From: an uncultured Bacillota bacterium | GTDB lineage: Bacteria; Bacillota; Clostridia; Peptostreptococcales; Anaerovoracaceae | NCBI GenBank assembly: GCA_946631075.1 | Contig: CAMOZS010000083.1 | Span: 1 to 7,116, forward strand | Direction of reading: 5' to 3' | Length of the DNA: 7,116 bases | In this document: positions 1 through 6,774 of the stretch, piece after piece | How positions within the stretch are numbered: the stretch's first letter is position 1 | Layout of the letters: every line of letters begins with the position of its first letter | Translations under genes and position numbers: made by a program | The notes under the pieces: generated by a model | The model's input: only the letters and a program-made list of their open reading frames with translations | Database searches by the model: none | Told to the model about the DNA's origin: nothing

Positions 1-327
1 GTCACCGCCGAAGGTGATGAACTTGAAGGTGTCTTTGACCTTGCCTTTTTTCTTCAGGACATTGTATGCCGCCTCGACGCCGGACATGGTAGCGCCGGCA
101 TTCTCGAAGGCGCTGTGGATGTAGCTGTCATAGTAGGCGGTATTGGGATAGATGAAGCTGGATACCTCCAGACATCCGGTGGCATTGCCTACGACGGCCT
201 TATCTCCTTCTTCCAGAGCCCGCAGGACGCCACGGACGGCTATCCCCGCGCCGCAGCCGGCGCAAAGGCGGTGCCCTCCGGCCAGCCTCTCCGGTTTATT
301 GACTTCTCTTTTAAGATTATATGCCAT
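1..327 (-). CDS. porB: 2-oxoacid:ferredoxin oxidoreductase beta subunit, PorB (C-terminus cut by window edge)
   Basis: This is the thiamine-diphosphate-binding beta subunit of a four-subunit pyruvate (or related 2-oxoacid):ferredoxin oxidoreductase, which oxidatively decarboxylates 2-oxoacids to acyl-CoA and reduces ferredoxin in the cytoplasm. Only the first 109 residues are present. The ATG at 327 follows an AGGAGA ribosome site, and there are 12 bp after the porA stop. Seen in the translation: LAGGHRLCAGCGAG (C22 and C25) and GNATGCLEV (C52). In this family these are three of the four cysteines that hold the proximal [4Fe-4S] cluster, and the fourth should lie beyond the edge. The fragment stops at FITFGGD (residues 103-109), the opening of the GDG thiamine-diphosphate/Mg motif. 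The family's usual length is about 300 residues, so roughly two thirds is missing because of the window and not because of mutation. It is the last visible gene of porGDAB. Substrate choice between pyruvate and a branched-chain 2-oxoacid cannot be decided here. Confidence 0.93.
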   Translation of the reverse strand, partial: MAYNLKREVNKPERLAGGHRLCAGCGAGIAVRGVLRALEEGDKAVVGNATGCLEVSSFIYPNTAYYDSYIHSAFENAGATMSGVEAAYNVLKKKGKVKDTFKFITFGGD

Positions 328-339
328 GATCTTCTCCTG

Positions 340-1536
340 TTATCTGACCGGCTGCTCATCGCGGTCACGGACACAGATGTAACGGTAGACCTCATCGGTC
401 TTTCCTGCGGTCACGTCCTCATCCAGAGCTGCGAATACCTGCCGGAAATGATCGACGGTCACGTCTCTTCCGCCCAGGCCGTAGATATAATCGACAGCCA
501 GCGGCCGGTCCTCCATATCGTACATAGCGCTTCTTACTTCCGCGAACAAGGGTCCGCTGCATCCGTTGAAGCTCTCCGCCTTGTCCATGACGGCGACTGC
601 CTTGACGCGGGACAGGGCCTTGACCAGTTCTCTGGCCGGGAATGGCCGGAAGACCCGGATCTTGACCAGGCCGACCTTGCGGCCTTCCTCTCTCAGCTGG
701 TCCACGCAGGCCTTGGCGGTTCCAGCGCTGGAGCCGATGACCACTACTGCCGTCTCCGCGTCCTCCATCCGGTATTCCTCGATGAAGCCGTAGTGACGGC
801 CGGTCATGGCCTCAAATTTCTCTGCCACTTCCAGGATGGCGCTTCCGGCCTCCTTCATGGCCTGGGCCTGGGCCCGCTTGACTTCCATATAGTACGGTGC
901 CGTCCCGTAGGGGCCGACGGCCAGAGGTTCTTCTCCGTTCAGCAGCCAGGCTTCCGGTTCGTATTCTCCGACGAACTCTTTGACCTTCTCGTCCTCGATC
1001 AGTTCAATGTTGGAAACGCCGTGGCTGGTGATGAAACCGTCCTGGCAGACCATGACCGGCAGCCTGGTCGCTTCGCCGATCAGAATGGCCTGGATGAAAT
1101 TATCGTATACTTCCTGATTGTCTTCCGCGTAGATCTGTATCCATCCGCTGTCCCGTGCTCCCATGGCGTCGGAATGGTCATTGCCGATGCTGATGGGGCC
1201 GGTCAGGGCCCGGTTGGATACAGCCATGGTAATGGGAAGACGGGAGGATGCCGCTACATAGAGCAGCTCCCACATATAGGCCAGTCCGCAGGAGGATGTC
1301 GCCGTTACCGCCCGTGCTCCCGCAGCTGATGCTCCGATGCACACAGACATGGCGCTGTGCTCCGACTCGACCGGTACGAACTGGGTGTCCACCAGCCCGT
1401 TGGCCATGAACTGGGAGAAATATTCCGGGATCTCCGTGGACGGAGTGATGGGAAATGCTCCGCAGACATCCGGGTTGATCTGTCTCATGGCAGTGGCAAC
1501 CGCTTCGTTGCCGGACATTCGTTCTCTTATTGCCAC
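340..1536 (-). CDS. porA: 2-oxoacid:ferredoxin oxidoreductase alpha subunit, PorA
   Basis: The 398-residue alpha subunit supplies the pyrimidine-binding domain I and the domain II of the oxidoreductase. The length matches stand-alone PorA proteins of about 390 residues. Visible motifs are FPITPSTEIPE (28-38), VESEHSAM (56-63; E59 aligns with the glutamate that contacts the thiamine N1'), the SSCGLAYMWELLY helix (81-93), CQDGFITSHG (164-173) ending domain I, and VKIRVFRPFP (291-300) in the C-terminal transketolase-like domain. The start codon is GTG at 1536. It is preferred over the in-frame ATG at 1518 because an AAGGAGG site lies exactly 7 nt upstream, and because this gives a TAGTG stop/start overlap with porD. 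It is followed 12 bp later by porB. Family assignment is firm. Pyruvate as substrate is inferred from the gamma-delta-alpha-beta gene order and subunit sizes, which match porGDAB, but a 2-oxoisovalerate enzyme is possible. Confidence 0.95.
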   Translation of the reverse strand: MAIRERMSGNEAVATAMRQINPDVCGAFPITPSTEIPEYFSQFMANGLVDTQFVPVESEHSAMSVCIGASAAGARAVTATSSCGLAYMWELLYVAASSRLPITMAVSNRALTGPISIGNDHSDAMGARDSGWIQIYAEDNQEVYDNFIQAILIGEATRLPVMVCQDGFITSHGVSNIELIEDEKVKEFVGEYEPEAWLLNGEEPLAVGPYGTAPYYMEVKRAQAQAMKEAGSAILEVAEKFEAMTGRHYGFIEEYRMEDAETAVVVIGSSAGTAKACVDQLREEGRKVGLVKIRVFRPFPARELVKALSRVKAVAVMDKAESFNGCSGPLFAEVRSAMYDMEDRPLAVDYIYGLGGRDVTVDHFRQVFAALDEDVTAGKTDEVYRYICVRDRDEQPVR

Positions 1537-1844
1537 TACTTCTCCTCCTTCACATAATCGATGGCGTCAAAGGGGCATACGTTCACACAGATGCCGCAGC
1601 CTTTGCAGTGATAAAAATCAAAGTCGGCCCGCTTCTCATCCTGTACCGGGATGGCGCTGTCGGGACAGAAGGGCACGCAGAGAAGACACTGCTTGCACTT
1701 GTCTTCCTTGAAGACGGGGGTCATGACCCGCCACTCGCCGGTGTTGATGTAGCGGGAAGTGGCCGGTTCGTAGATCTCGGCCCCTTTCGTTATATCCTGC
1801 CAGCTGATGTTCTCGTTGATATCTGCTGCTTTGATCCTGTTCAT
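1536..1844 (-). CDS. porD: 2-oxoacid:ferredoxin oxidoreductase delta subunit, PorD (2x[4Fe-4S] ferredoxin)
   Basis: This 102-residue ferredoxin-like subunit carries electrons from the thiamine site toward external ferredoxin. Two complete CxxCxxCxxxCP motifs are visible: C50-C53-C56-C60P and C80-C83-C86-C90P. This is the 8-cysteine pattern of a two-[4Fe-4S] ferredoxin with no missing ligand. The N-terminal ~45 residues (SWQDITKGAEIYEPATS, then TGEWRVMTPVF) are typical of PorD and VorD delta subunits and are not found in free ferredoxins. The ATG at 1844 overlaps the porG stop by four bases (ATGA). Only a modest GAGG lies about 10 nt upstream, so translation is probably coupled to porG. The TAG stop shares its G with the GTG start of porA. 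The length fits the usual ~100 residues. Confidence 0.95.
   Translation of the reverse strand: MNRIKAADINENISWQDITKGAEIYEPATSRYINTGEWRVMTPVFKEDKCKQCLLCVPFCPDSAIPVQDEKRADFDFYHCKGCGICVNVCPFDAIDYVKEEK
1544..1550 (-). promoter_or_regulatory. Shine-Dalgarno site that fixes the GTG start of porA
   Basis: AAGGAGG lies inside the last codons of porD, 7 nt before the GTG at 1536. The strength and spacing favour GTG over the ATG at 1518, which would remove six residues and has no comparable site at a good distance. Confidence 0.8.
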
Positions 1845-2431
1845 TCTACATGTACCTCTTCCAGGGTTTTCTTGAGCGCGTTCATGTTGCCTTCGATGAC
1901 CTCCGGTTTGGACCGGAATTTGTGCTCGAAGGACTGGCGCATATCTCTGGTAAACTGTTCTTCGTCCAGGACCCCGCTGGCCTTGACGACCGCCGCCAGC
2001 ATGGGTGTGTTGGGGAAATTCTTTCCCAGGGTCTCGGTGGAGATCCTCTCCGCGTCGACGATGCAGAGCTTGCCCTGGTATCCCCCCAGCATCTCCCGGA
2101 TCTTATCCTGGGAATGCTTGCTGTTGATGATCAGGATCCCGCCTTCTTTCAGCCCATGGAGCACGTCGACCGTGTGGAGCAGGGTCTCATCGACCACCAC
2201 CACATGATCCGGCGTATAGATGTTGGAATGGACCGTCAGTTTATCGTCGGAGATCCGGTTGTAGGCGGTGATGGGAGCACCCATCCGCTCCGGACCGTAT
2301 TCCGGGAATCCCTGAACATACTTGCCCGCGAAAAAGGCTGCCTCCGCCAGAAGCAGGCAGGCGGTCTTGGCCCCCTGTCCTCCTCTGCCGTGCCAGCGAA
2401 TCTCGACTGTCTGACCTGTAGTACTGTTCAT
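1841..2431 (-). CDS. porG: 2-oxoacid:ferredoxin oxidoreductase gamma subunit, PorG
   Basis: The 196-residue gamma subunit corresponds to the domain of single-chain pyruvate oxidoreductases implicated in coenzyme A handling. Family motifs are RWHGRGGQGAKTA (12-23), FPEYGPERMGAPITAYNRIS (42-61) and NFPNTPMLAAVV (138-149). The length matches the family (about 180-200). The ATG at 2431 is preceded by AAAGGA with a 7-nt spacing, and no better upstream start is visible. It is the first gene of the porGDAB operon and has a candidate sigma-A-type promoter about 70-95 bp upstream. Its stop overlaps the porD start. Assignment to the 2-oxoacid:acceptor oxidoreductase gamma family is secure. The exact 2-oxoacid is inferred from operon order only. 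Confidence 0.95.
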   Translation of the reverse strand: MNSTTGQTVEIRWHGRGGQGAKTACLLLAEAAFFAGKYVQGFPEYGPERMGAPITAYNRISDDKLTVHSNIYTPDHVVVVDETLLHTVDVLHGLKEGGILIINSKHSQDKIREMLGGYQGKLCIVDAERISTETLGKNFPNTPMLAAVVKASGVLDEEQFTRDMRQSFEHKFRSKPEVIEGNMNALKKTLEEVHVE

Positions 2432-2496
2432 TGTCAGATCCTTTCTGATGTAATGATCTATAAAAACATTGCAAACTCGCGAAAAACTACCTATAT

Positions 2497-2525
2497 AGCT
2501 TAACGCAGCAGGCCTGCAATGTCAA
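2497..2525 (-). promoter_or_regulatory. Candidate sigma-A-type promoter of the porGDAB operon
   Basis: On the minus strand a perfect -35 box TTGACA (2525-2520) is followed after 17 bp by TAAGCT (2502-2497), a weak -10 box that keeps the first two and the last bases of the consensus. A TATATA overlapping it lies 22 bp from the -35, which is too far for a normal spacer. The predicted start would be near 2490, giving a leader of about 60 nt before porG. The spacer contains the palindrome described separately. The consensus -35 with a poor -10 is compatible with a regulated promoter, which is an inference. Confidence 0.5.
2508..2517. promoter_or_regulatory. 10-bp perfect palindrome inside the por promoter spacer (possible operator)
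   Basis: GCAGGCCTGC reads the same on both strands and sits between the candidate -35 and -10 boxes of the por promoter. A repressor bound there would block RNA polymerase. No known regulator consensus was recognised, so the operator role is inference from position only. Confidence 0.3.
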
Positions 2526-2532
2526 TATTCTT

Positions 2533-2549
2533 TTGTGTTTGAATCACAA
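2533..2549. promoter_or_regulatory. Dyad TTGTG-N7-CACAA upstream of the por -35 box
   Basis: A perfect 5-bp dyad with a 7-bp centre lies 7 bp upstream of the candidate -35 box. The half sites resemble those of Rex (NADH-sensing) and Crp/Fnr-family proteins. Those sites have an 8-bp centre between the same half sites, so this one is a base short. A redox-linked regulator would make sense for a ferredoxin-reducing enzyme, but the match is weak. Confidence 0.2.
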
Positions 2550-2595
2550 TACTTTTTGAATAAATTTGTGTCTGGACACTACGCGCTCCTGGCGA

Positions 2596-2632
2596 CCGCG
2601 GGCTCATCGGGCTCAGGCCCCGGCCCCTGCGG
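2596..2632 (-). other. GC-rich hairpin just after the thiI stop
   Basis: Starting 2 nt after the thiI stop codon, the minus-strand RNA can pair CCGC-GGG (arm 2632-2625, one bulged base) with CCC-GCGG (2602-2596), with a smaller GC hairpin inside the loop. There is no U-tract behind it, so it is not a canonical intrinsic terminator. It may still protect the 3' end or cause pausing. No better terminator is visible between thiI and porG. Confidence 0.3.
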
Positions 2633-2634
2633 CC

Positions 2635-3819
2635 TTATGCCGGATAGATATTGACCACCTCGTCGGAAGCGACGGCAGCCTCGATCAGGGCCTCGCAGTC
2701 CAGTTTGCTTTCGGATGCCAGGATCCGCTCCAGTTTGGGTTTGGTCACCGGATGCTTGGGCAGGAAGACGGTGCAGCAGTCTTCATAGGGCTCGATGGAC
2801 TTCTCGTAGGTGCCGATGTCTTTGGCAAGATCCATGATGTCCACCTTGTCCAGCCCGATCAGGGGCCGCATGACCGGCATGGAAACCGAAGCGTCGGTCA
2901 CTACCAGGGCCTCCGCCGTCTGGCTGGCCACCTGTCCCAGATTCTCTCCGGTGATCAGCATGCCGCACTCGGTGTCTTTGGCAAGCCGCTCGGCGATCCG
3001 CATCATGAACCGGCGGACCAGAATGGTGGTCTCCTCTTCCGGACAGTTCTGGACGATCTGTTCCTGGATGGGCAGGAGGTTGATCACGTGCATCCGGAAG
3101 CGGCCGCAGTAGGTGGCGACCAGGGATGCCAGCTCCTCTACCTTCTCCCTTGCCCTCTCGCTGGTGTAGGGATAGGAATGGAAGTGGACCGCCTCGATCA
3201 GCATGCCCCGCTTGGCCATCATCCATGTGGCCACCGGCGAGTCGATGCCGCCGGAAAGCAGGGTCATTCCCTTGCCGTTGGTGCCCAGGGGCAGTCCTCC
3301 GAATCCGGGGATCTTGTCCTGATAGATATAGGTCTTATCGTGGCGGACGTCCACGAAGAGCCGGCAGTCCGGGTTGTGGACATCGACTCTGAGGACCTTA
3401 CAGCCTTTGAGCACCGCGGCGCCGATCCTGCGGCCGATCTCCGGCGACTTGACCGGGAAATTCTTATCCGCCCGCTTGGCCTCGACCTTGAAGGTCTTCA
3501 CGCCCCGCTCCTCGATGACTTCCAGCATGTATTCCACGGCTGCCGCCCCGATGGCCTCCATATTGCTTTCGCACTCGACGGCCGGACTGATGGAGGCGAC
3601 GCCGAAGACCTTGGAGATCTCCCGGATGATGGCCTGCTTGTCCAGGCTCCTGTCCGCCCGCACGAAGATCAGCCCTTCGTGGCGGTAGACGCTTACCCCG
3701 TCGAATTTCTTCAGGAGCTTGCGGATCCGCTCCGCCAGCATCCGCTCAAAATATGGCTTGTTCATTCCCTTCAGGGCGACTTCGCCGCATCTGACGATAA
3801 AAATATGTTCCTCGTTCAT
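2635..3819 (-). CDS. thiI: tRNA 4-thiouridine synthase ThiI (short form without rhodanese domain)
   Basis: ThiI adenylates U8 of tRNA and replaces its oxygen with sulfur to give 4-thiouridine. In some bacteria it also supplies sulfur for thiamine. The 394-residue protein has an N-terminal ferredoxin-like domain (~1-60), a THUMP RNA-binding domain (~60-165), and a PP-loop ATP pyrophosphatase domain with SGGIDSPVA at 189-197. EDCCTVFLPKHPVTKP (346-361) holds C348/C349, in the region of the E. coli catalytic Cys344. It ends shortly after this region, so the C-terminal rhodanese domain of the ~480-residue E. coli enzyme is absent, as in Bacillus ThiI. The ATG at 3819 has GGAG 8 nt upstream. It lies 30 bp downstream of the cysteine desulfurase and is presumably co-transcribed with it. 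That neighbour is the likely sulfur donor. Confidence 0.97.
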   Translation of the reverse strand: MNEEHIFIVRCGEVALKGMNKPYFERMLAERIRKLLKKFDGVSVYRHEGLIFVRADRSLDKQAIIREISKVFGVASISPAVECESNMEAIGAAAVEYMLEVIEERGVKTFKVEAKRADKNFPVKSPEIGRRIGAAVLKGCKVLRVDVHNPDCRLFVDVRHDKTYIYQDKIPGFGGLPLGTNGKGMTLLSGGIDSPVATWMMAKRGMLIEAVHFHSYPYTSERAREKVEELASLVATYCGRFRMHVINLLPIQEQIVQNCPEEETTILVRRFMMRIAERLAKDTECGMLITGENLGQVASQTAEALVVTDASVSMPVMRPLIGLDKVDIMDLAKDIGTYEKSIEPYEDCCTVFLPKHPVTKPKLERILASESKLDCEALIEAAVASDEVVNIYPA

Positions 3820-3849
3820 GTCTTTTTCTCCGTTGTCTCTTCTATGTTC

Positions 3850-5013
3850 TTACCGAAAGCTTCCCAGCCGGCGGAAGCGCGCCACAGCGGCCGCCGTCTT
3901 CTCAATGGTCTCTTCGATCTCTTCTCTGGTATTGTATCCGCTCAGGCTGAACCGGATGGCTCCTTCGATCTCCTTATCGGACCGGCCCATGGCCTGCAGC
4001 ACGTGGCTCCTGCCCTTCTTGTTCGACGAACAGGCCGAACCGGTGGAAACGCAGATGCCCTCCTGCTCCAGGGAGTGAAGGAGCACCTCGCCCCGGGTCC
4101 CCAGAAATGATACGTTCAGCAGGCTGGCGCAGCAGACTCCCGGCTCTTCCCCGGTCTCTTCCAGGCTGTTGATCAGGATATCCGGGATGTTCTCCCTCAG
4201 GCCGGCCAGCAGCAGCTTCCGCAGGTCTGCCACCCTTTCCATCCGGTCCTTGCGGTCTCCCGCGCAAAGGCTGGAGGCTGCTCCAAGTCCTGCGATGGCG
4301 GGAACGTTCTCCGTTCCTGATCTGAATCCCTTTTCCTGGCCTCCTCCGTGGATAAAGGCAGGGATCTGCAGATCCTTTCTCATCAGCAGGGCCCCGCTTC
4401 CTTTGGGTCCGTGGATCTTGTGACCGCTGATGGAGATCAGGTCCGCCTTCCGGGGAAGGGGGATCTTGCCGAAGCTCTGCACGGCATCGCAGTGGAGGAT
4501 GGCCGGTGCCTTCCTCTCCCGGATGATCTGAGCCAGAGCATCGATGGGGAAGATGGTTCCCGACTCGTTGTTGACCTGCATCATGGTGACCAGGATGGTC
4601 TGATCATCGATGGCAGCCTCCGCCGCTTCAAGGTCCAGCCGGCCCAGATGATCCACTCCTACGCGGACCACTTCAAAGCCTTCCTGCTCAAGGGCTGCGC
4701 AGCTTTCCAGGACTGCCGGATGCTCCACGGCGGAGGTCACGATCCTCCTGCCCCTGCGCCGGCCTGCCTTTGCCGCGCCGAAGATGGCCATGTTGTCCGC
4801 CTCGGTCCCTCCGGAGGTGAATACCACCTGATCGGCGGTCCTTGCCGCAGCCTCGGCCACTTCCTTTCGGGCCTGCTTGACGGCCTTCTCGGCATCCAGT
4901 CCCATCCGGTGGAGGGAGGATGGATTGCCGTAGGTCTCCTCCATGCATCTGATCATCCGCTCGGTCACGAGGGGGTCTTGTTTCGTTGTCGCGCTGTTAT
5001 CCAGGTAAATCAT
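3850..5013 (-). CDS. Cysteine desulfurase, NifS/IscS class (NifZ-like ThiI partner)
   Basis: This PLP enzyme takes sulfur from L-cysteine as a persulfide, releasing alanine, and passes it to an acceptor. The 387-residue length is normal. Motifs seen are YLDNSATT (3-10), YGNPSSLH (28-35), FTSGGTEADN (65-74), AVEHPAV with H98, VNNESGTIFPI (147-157), CDAVQSFGKI with D176 and Q179, SGHKIHGPKG with the Schiff-base K199, RSGTENV (231-237), and STGSACSS (323-330) with the catalytic C328. The SGSAC loop places it in the NifS/IscS group and not in the SufS group. The ATG at 5013 has AAGGGG 4 nt upstream. Being directly followed by a rhodanese-less thiI, it is most likely the dedicated desulfurase for 4-thiouridine, as described for the nifZ-thiI pair of Bacillus subtilis. 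A general Fe-S assembly role cannot be excluded, and no IscU or SufU gene is adjacent. Confidence 0.95.
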   Translation of the reverse strand: MIYLDNSATTKQDPLVTERMIRCMEETYGNPSSLHRMGLDAEKAVKQARKEVAEAAARTADQVVFTSGGTEADNMAIFGAAKAGRRRGRRIVTSAVEHPAVLESCAALEQEGFEVVRVGVDHLGRLDLEAAEAAIDDQTILVTMMQVNNESGTIFPIDALAQIIRERKAPAILHCDAVQSFGKIPLPRKADLISISGHKIHGPKGSGALLMRKDLQIPAFIHGGGQEKGFRSGTENVPAIAGLGAASSLCAGDRKDRMERVADLRKLLLAGLRENIPDILINSLEETGEEPGVCCASLLNVSFLGTRGEVLLHSLEQEGICVSTGSACSSNKKGRSHVLQAMGRSDKEIEGAIRFSLSGYNTREEIEETIEKTAAAVARFRRLGSFR

Positions 5014-5032
5014 TTTTCCCCTTACACTTCAG

Positions 5033-5064
5033 AAAAACCGCACGCGCTGCGCGATACGGTTTTT
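5033..5064 (-). terminator. Intrinsic terminator between rny and the desulfurase gene (likely bidirectional)
   Basis: The minus-strand RNA pairs AAAAACCG (5064-5057) with CGGUUUUU (5040-5033) perfectly. Inside this are a G-U and an A-U pair, one bulged U, and a CGCG/CGCG stem with a CAG loop. The 3' arm ends in five U residues. The complementary A-run on the other side gives a U-tract on the plus strand too, so it could act in both directions. It starts 42 bp after the rny stop and ends 19 bp before the start codon of the desulfurase gene. Confidence 0.85.
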
Positions 5065-5106
5065 GCTGTTTTCTTTATTGTTTCACCGGTCCCTGCCGGC
5101 TTCAGA

Positions 5107-6648
5107 CTATTTGGCGTAATCGATCGCTCTGGTCTCACGGACCACGTTGACCTTGATCTGTCCGGGATACTCCAGTTCAGATTCGATCTTCTTGGAGATA
5201 TCTCTGGCCAGAAGTGCGATCGCTTCATCGCCCACCTCATCCGGCTTGGCGATGATCCGGATCTCTCTTCCCGCCTGGATGGCGTAAGATGTCTCGACTC
5301 CGGGGGTGGTGTTGGCGATCTCCTCCAGCTTTTGCAGACGCTTGATGTAGGATTCCAGAGTTTCTCTTCTGGCTCCCGGTCTTGCTGCCGAAAGAGCGTC
5401 GGCCGCGGCGATCAGGACAGCCTCGATGGACTTGGGCTCGTAGTCGCCGTGGTGGGCGGCCATGCCGTTGATGACCGCGTCGGATTCCTTGTACTTCTTC
5501 AGGACTTCGATACCGATGTCGACATGGGTACCTTCCCTCTCGTGGTCAAGGGCCTTGCCGATATCATGCAGCAGACCTGCCCGCTTGGCCAGGGTCACAT
5601 CCAGTCCCAGCTCGCCTGCCATCAGGCCTGCCAGCAGGGCGACCTCGACGGAATGCTTGAGGACGTTCTGTCCGTAGGAGGTCCTGTACTTCAGGCGACC
5701 CAGCAGTTTGACCAGCTCCGGATGGAGGTTGTGGATGCCCACTTCGAAGGTAGCCTGTTCGCCCTCTTCCTTGATGATGGCGTTGACTTCCCGCTCGGAT
5801 TTGTGGACCATCTCCTCGATCCTTGCCGGATGGATCCGTCCGTCGACGATCAGTTTCTCCAGAGCCAGTCTGGCCACTTCTCTTCTGACCGGGTCGAATC
5901 CGGACAGGATGACCGCTTCCGGAGTATCGTCGATGATCAGGTCGATGCCGGTCGCGTTCTCGATGGCGCGGATATTTCTTCCCTCACGGCCGATGATCCG
6001 GCCCTTCATCTCGTCACTGGGCAGGGGCACCACTGAAACTGTGGACTCTGCCACATGGTCTGCGGCGCAGCGCTGGATGGCTCCCGTGATGATCTCCTTG
6101 GCCTTCTTGTCGGCGTTCTCTTTAGCTTTGTTCTCGATTTCCTTGTAGAGCAGGGCGGCGTCGCTTCTGGCTTCTTTCTCGACCTTCTCCAGGATGATCT
6201 CTCTAGCCTGGTCGGTGGTGTAGCCGGAGATCTTCTCCAGTTCTTCCAGCTGCTGCTTCAGCGCGCGGTCCATTTCCTGCTGCTTGCGGGTGATATTCTT
6301 TTCCTGTTTTGTGATGTTTTCTTCTTTTTTCTCAATATTTTCAAGCTTCCTGTCGATAGACTCTTCCTTCTGGATCAGTCTTCTCTCGGATTTCTGAATT
6401 TCGTTTCTGCGTTCGCGGATCTCCTTCTCCGCTTCGTTCCTCTGTCTGTGGGCTTCCTCCTTAGCCTCCAGAACCAGTTCCTTCCTGATGGTTTCTGCTC
6501 TGTTCTCGGCGTCCAGGATCATATTCCTGGCCTTGGTCTCGGCATTGCCGATGGTCTTCTCACCGATGGATTTTCGCAATATATAGCCTACCAGTATTCC
6601 AATGGCAAGCCCAAGCACTCCGATAATGATCGGGAGTATTACTGTCAT
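5107..6648 (-). CDS. rny: Ribonuclease Y, membrane-anchored endoribonuclease
   Basis: RNase Y starts decay and processing of many mRNAs in Firmicutes at the inner face of the membrane. The 513-residue product (B. subtilis: about 520) begins with a transmembrane helix (~2-25, ILPIIIGVLGLAIGILVGYIL), followed by a long charged coiled coil (~35-195) rich in Glu, Lys, Arg and Gln. A KH RNA-binding domain follows, with GRIIGREGRN (216-225) holding the GxxG loop. The HD phosphohydrolase domain has H332 (VLKHSVEVA), the metal-binding pair H361-D362 (LLHDIGKALDHE), H399-H400 (AAHHGD) and D417 (AAADALSAARPGARRE). The ATG at 6648 is chosen because a perfect AAGGAGG lies 7 nt upstream. A TTG at 6678 in the same frame would add ten residues encoded by the ribosome site itself. 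It is transcribed alone from a strong promoter and ends before a strong terminator. Confidence 0.98.
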   Translation of the reverse strand: MTVILPIIIGVLGLAIGILVGYILRKSIGEKTIGNAETKARNMILDAENRAETIRKELVLEAKEEAHRQRNEAEKEIRERRNEIQKSERRLIQKEESIDRKLENIEKKEENITKQEKNITRKQQEMDRALKQQLEELEKISGYTTDQAREIILEKVEKEARSDAALLYKEIENKAKENADKKAKEIITGAIQRCAADHVAESTVSVVPLPSDEMKGRIIGREGRNIRAIENATGIDLIIDDTPEAVILSGFDPVRREVARLALEKLIVDGRIHPARIEEMVHKSEREVNAIIKEEGEQATFEVGIHNLHPELVKLLGRLKYRTSYGQNVLKHSVEVALLAGLMAGELGLDVTLAKRAGLLHDIGKALDHEREGTHVDIGIEVLKKYKESDAVINGMAAHHGDYEPKSIEAVLIAAADALSAARPGARRETLESYIKRLQKLEEIANTTPGVETSYAIQAGREIRIIAKPDEVGDEAIALLARDISKKIESELEYPGQIKVNVVRETRAIDYAK

Positions 6649-6655
6649 ACGGTTT

Positions 6656-6662
6656 CCTCCTT
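6656..6662 (-). promoter_or_regulatory. Shine-Dalgarno site that fixes the rny start
   Basis: A perfect AAGGAGG lies 7 nt upstream of the ATG at 6648. It rules out the longer in-frame reading from TTG at 6678, which would translate through this site. Confidence 0.85.
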
Positions 6663-6725
6663 CTGATTCAATTGTCAAGTTTCAATTCTATTTCGATTTG
6701 ATATTTTCGCTCAAAATACCAAGAG

Positions 6726-6745
6726 TATTACTGTAAAAAGTAATA
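6726..6745 (-). other. AU-rich hairpin in the rny leader
   Basis: TATTAC and GTAATA form a perfect 6-bp inverted repeat with an 8-nt loop, about 20 nt after the predicted start of the rny transcript. The stem is all A-U except for one C-G pair, so stability is low. A role in mRNA stability or autoregulation of RNase Y is possible but not shown. Confidence 0.25.
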
Positions 6746-6774
6746 TATATAAAAAGTTAAAAACATACGCAGTT

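Noticed and set aside
115..1329. A 404-codon plus-strand open frame antisense to porA and porB
   Set aside because: It is the same kind of shadow frame, entirely within genes with clear family motifs on the minus strand.
2568..2579. Inverted repeat GTGTC-TG-GACAC near the end of thiI as a terminator
   Set aside because: The two-base loop is too small for a stable RNA hairpin and no clean U-tract follows. It may be a protein site, but nothing supports one.
2566..4110. A 514-codon plus-strand open frame antisense to thiI and the end of the desulfurase
   Set aside because: The protein is low-complexity, rich in His, Asp and Gly, with no family motif, and the minus-strand genes show complete catalytic motifs. 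It is a shadow frame.
4348..6036. A 562-codon plus-strand open frame running antisense to the desulfurase and rny
   Set aside because: It spans two real genes and the terminator between them, its product has no recognisable domain, and it has no operon context. It is a by-product of GC-biased codon use on the opposite strand.
6649..6678. A ten-residue N-terminal extension of RNase Y starting at TTG 6678
   Set aside because: The extension would be encoded across a perfect AAGGAGG that sits 7 nt before an ATG, and the usual RNase Y N-terminus begins directly with the membrane helix.
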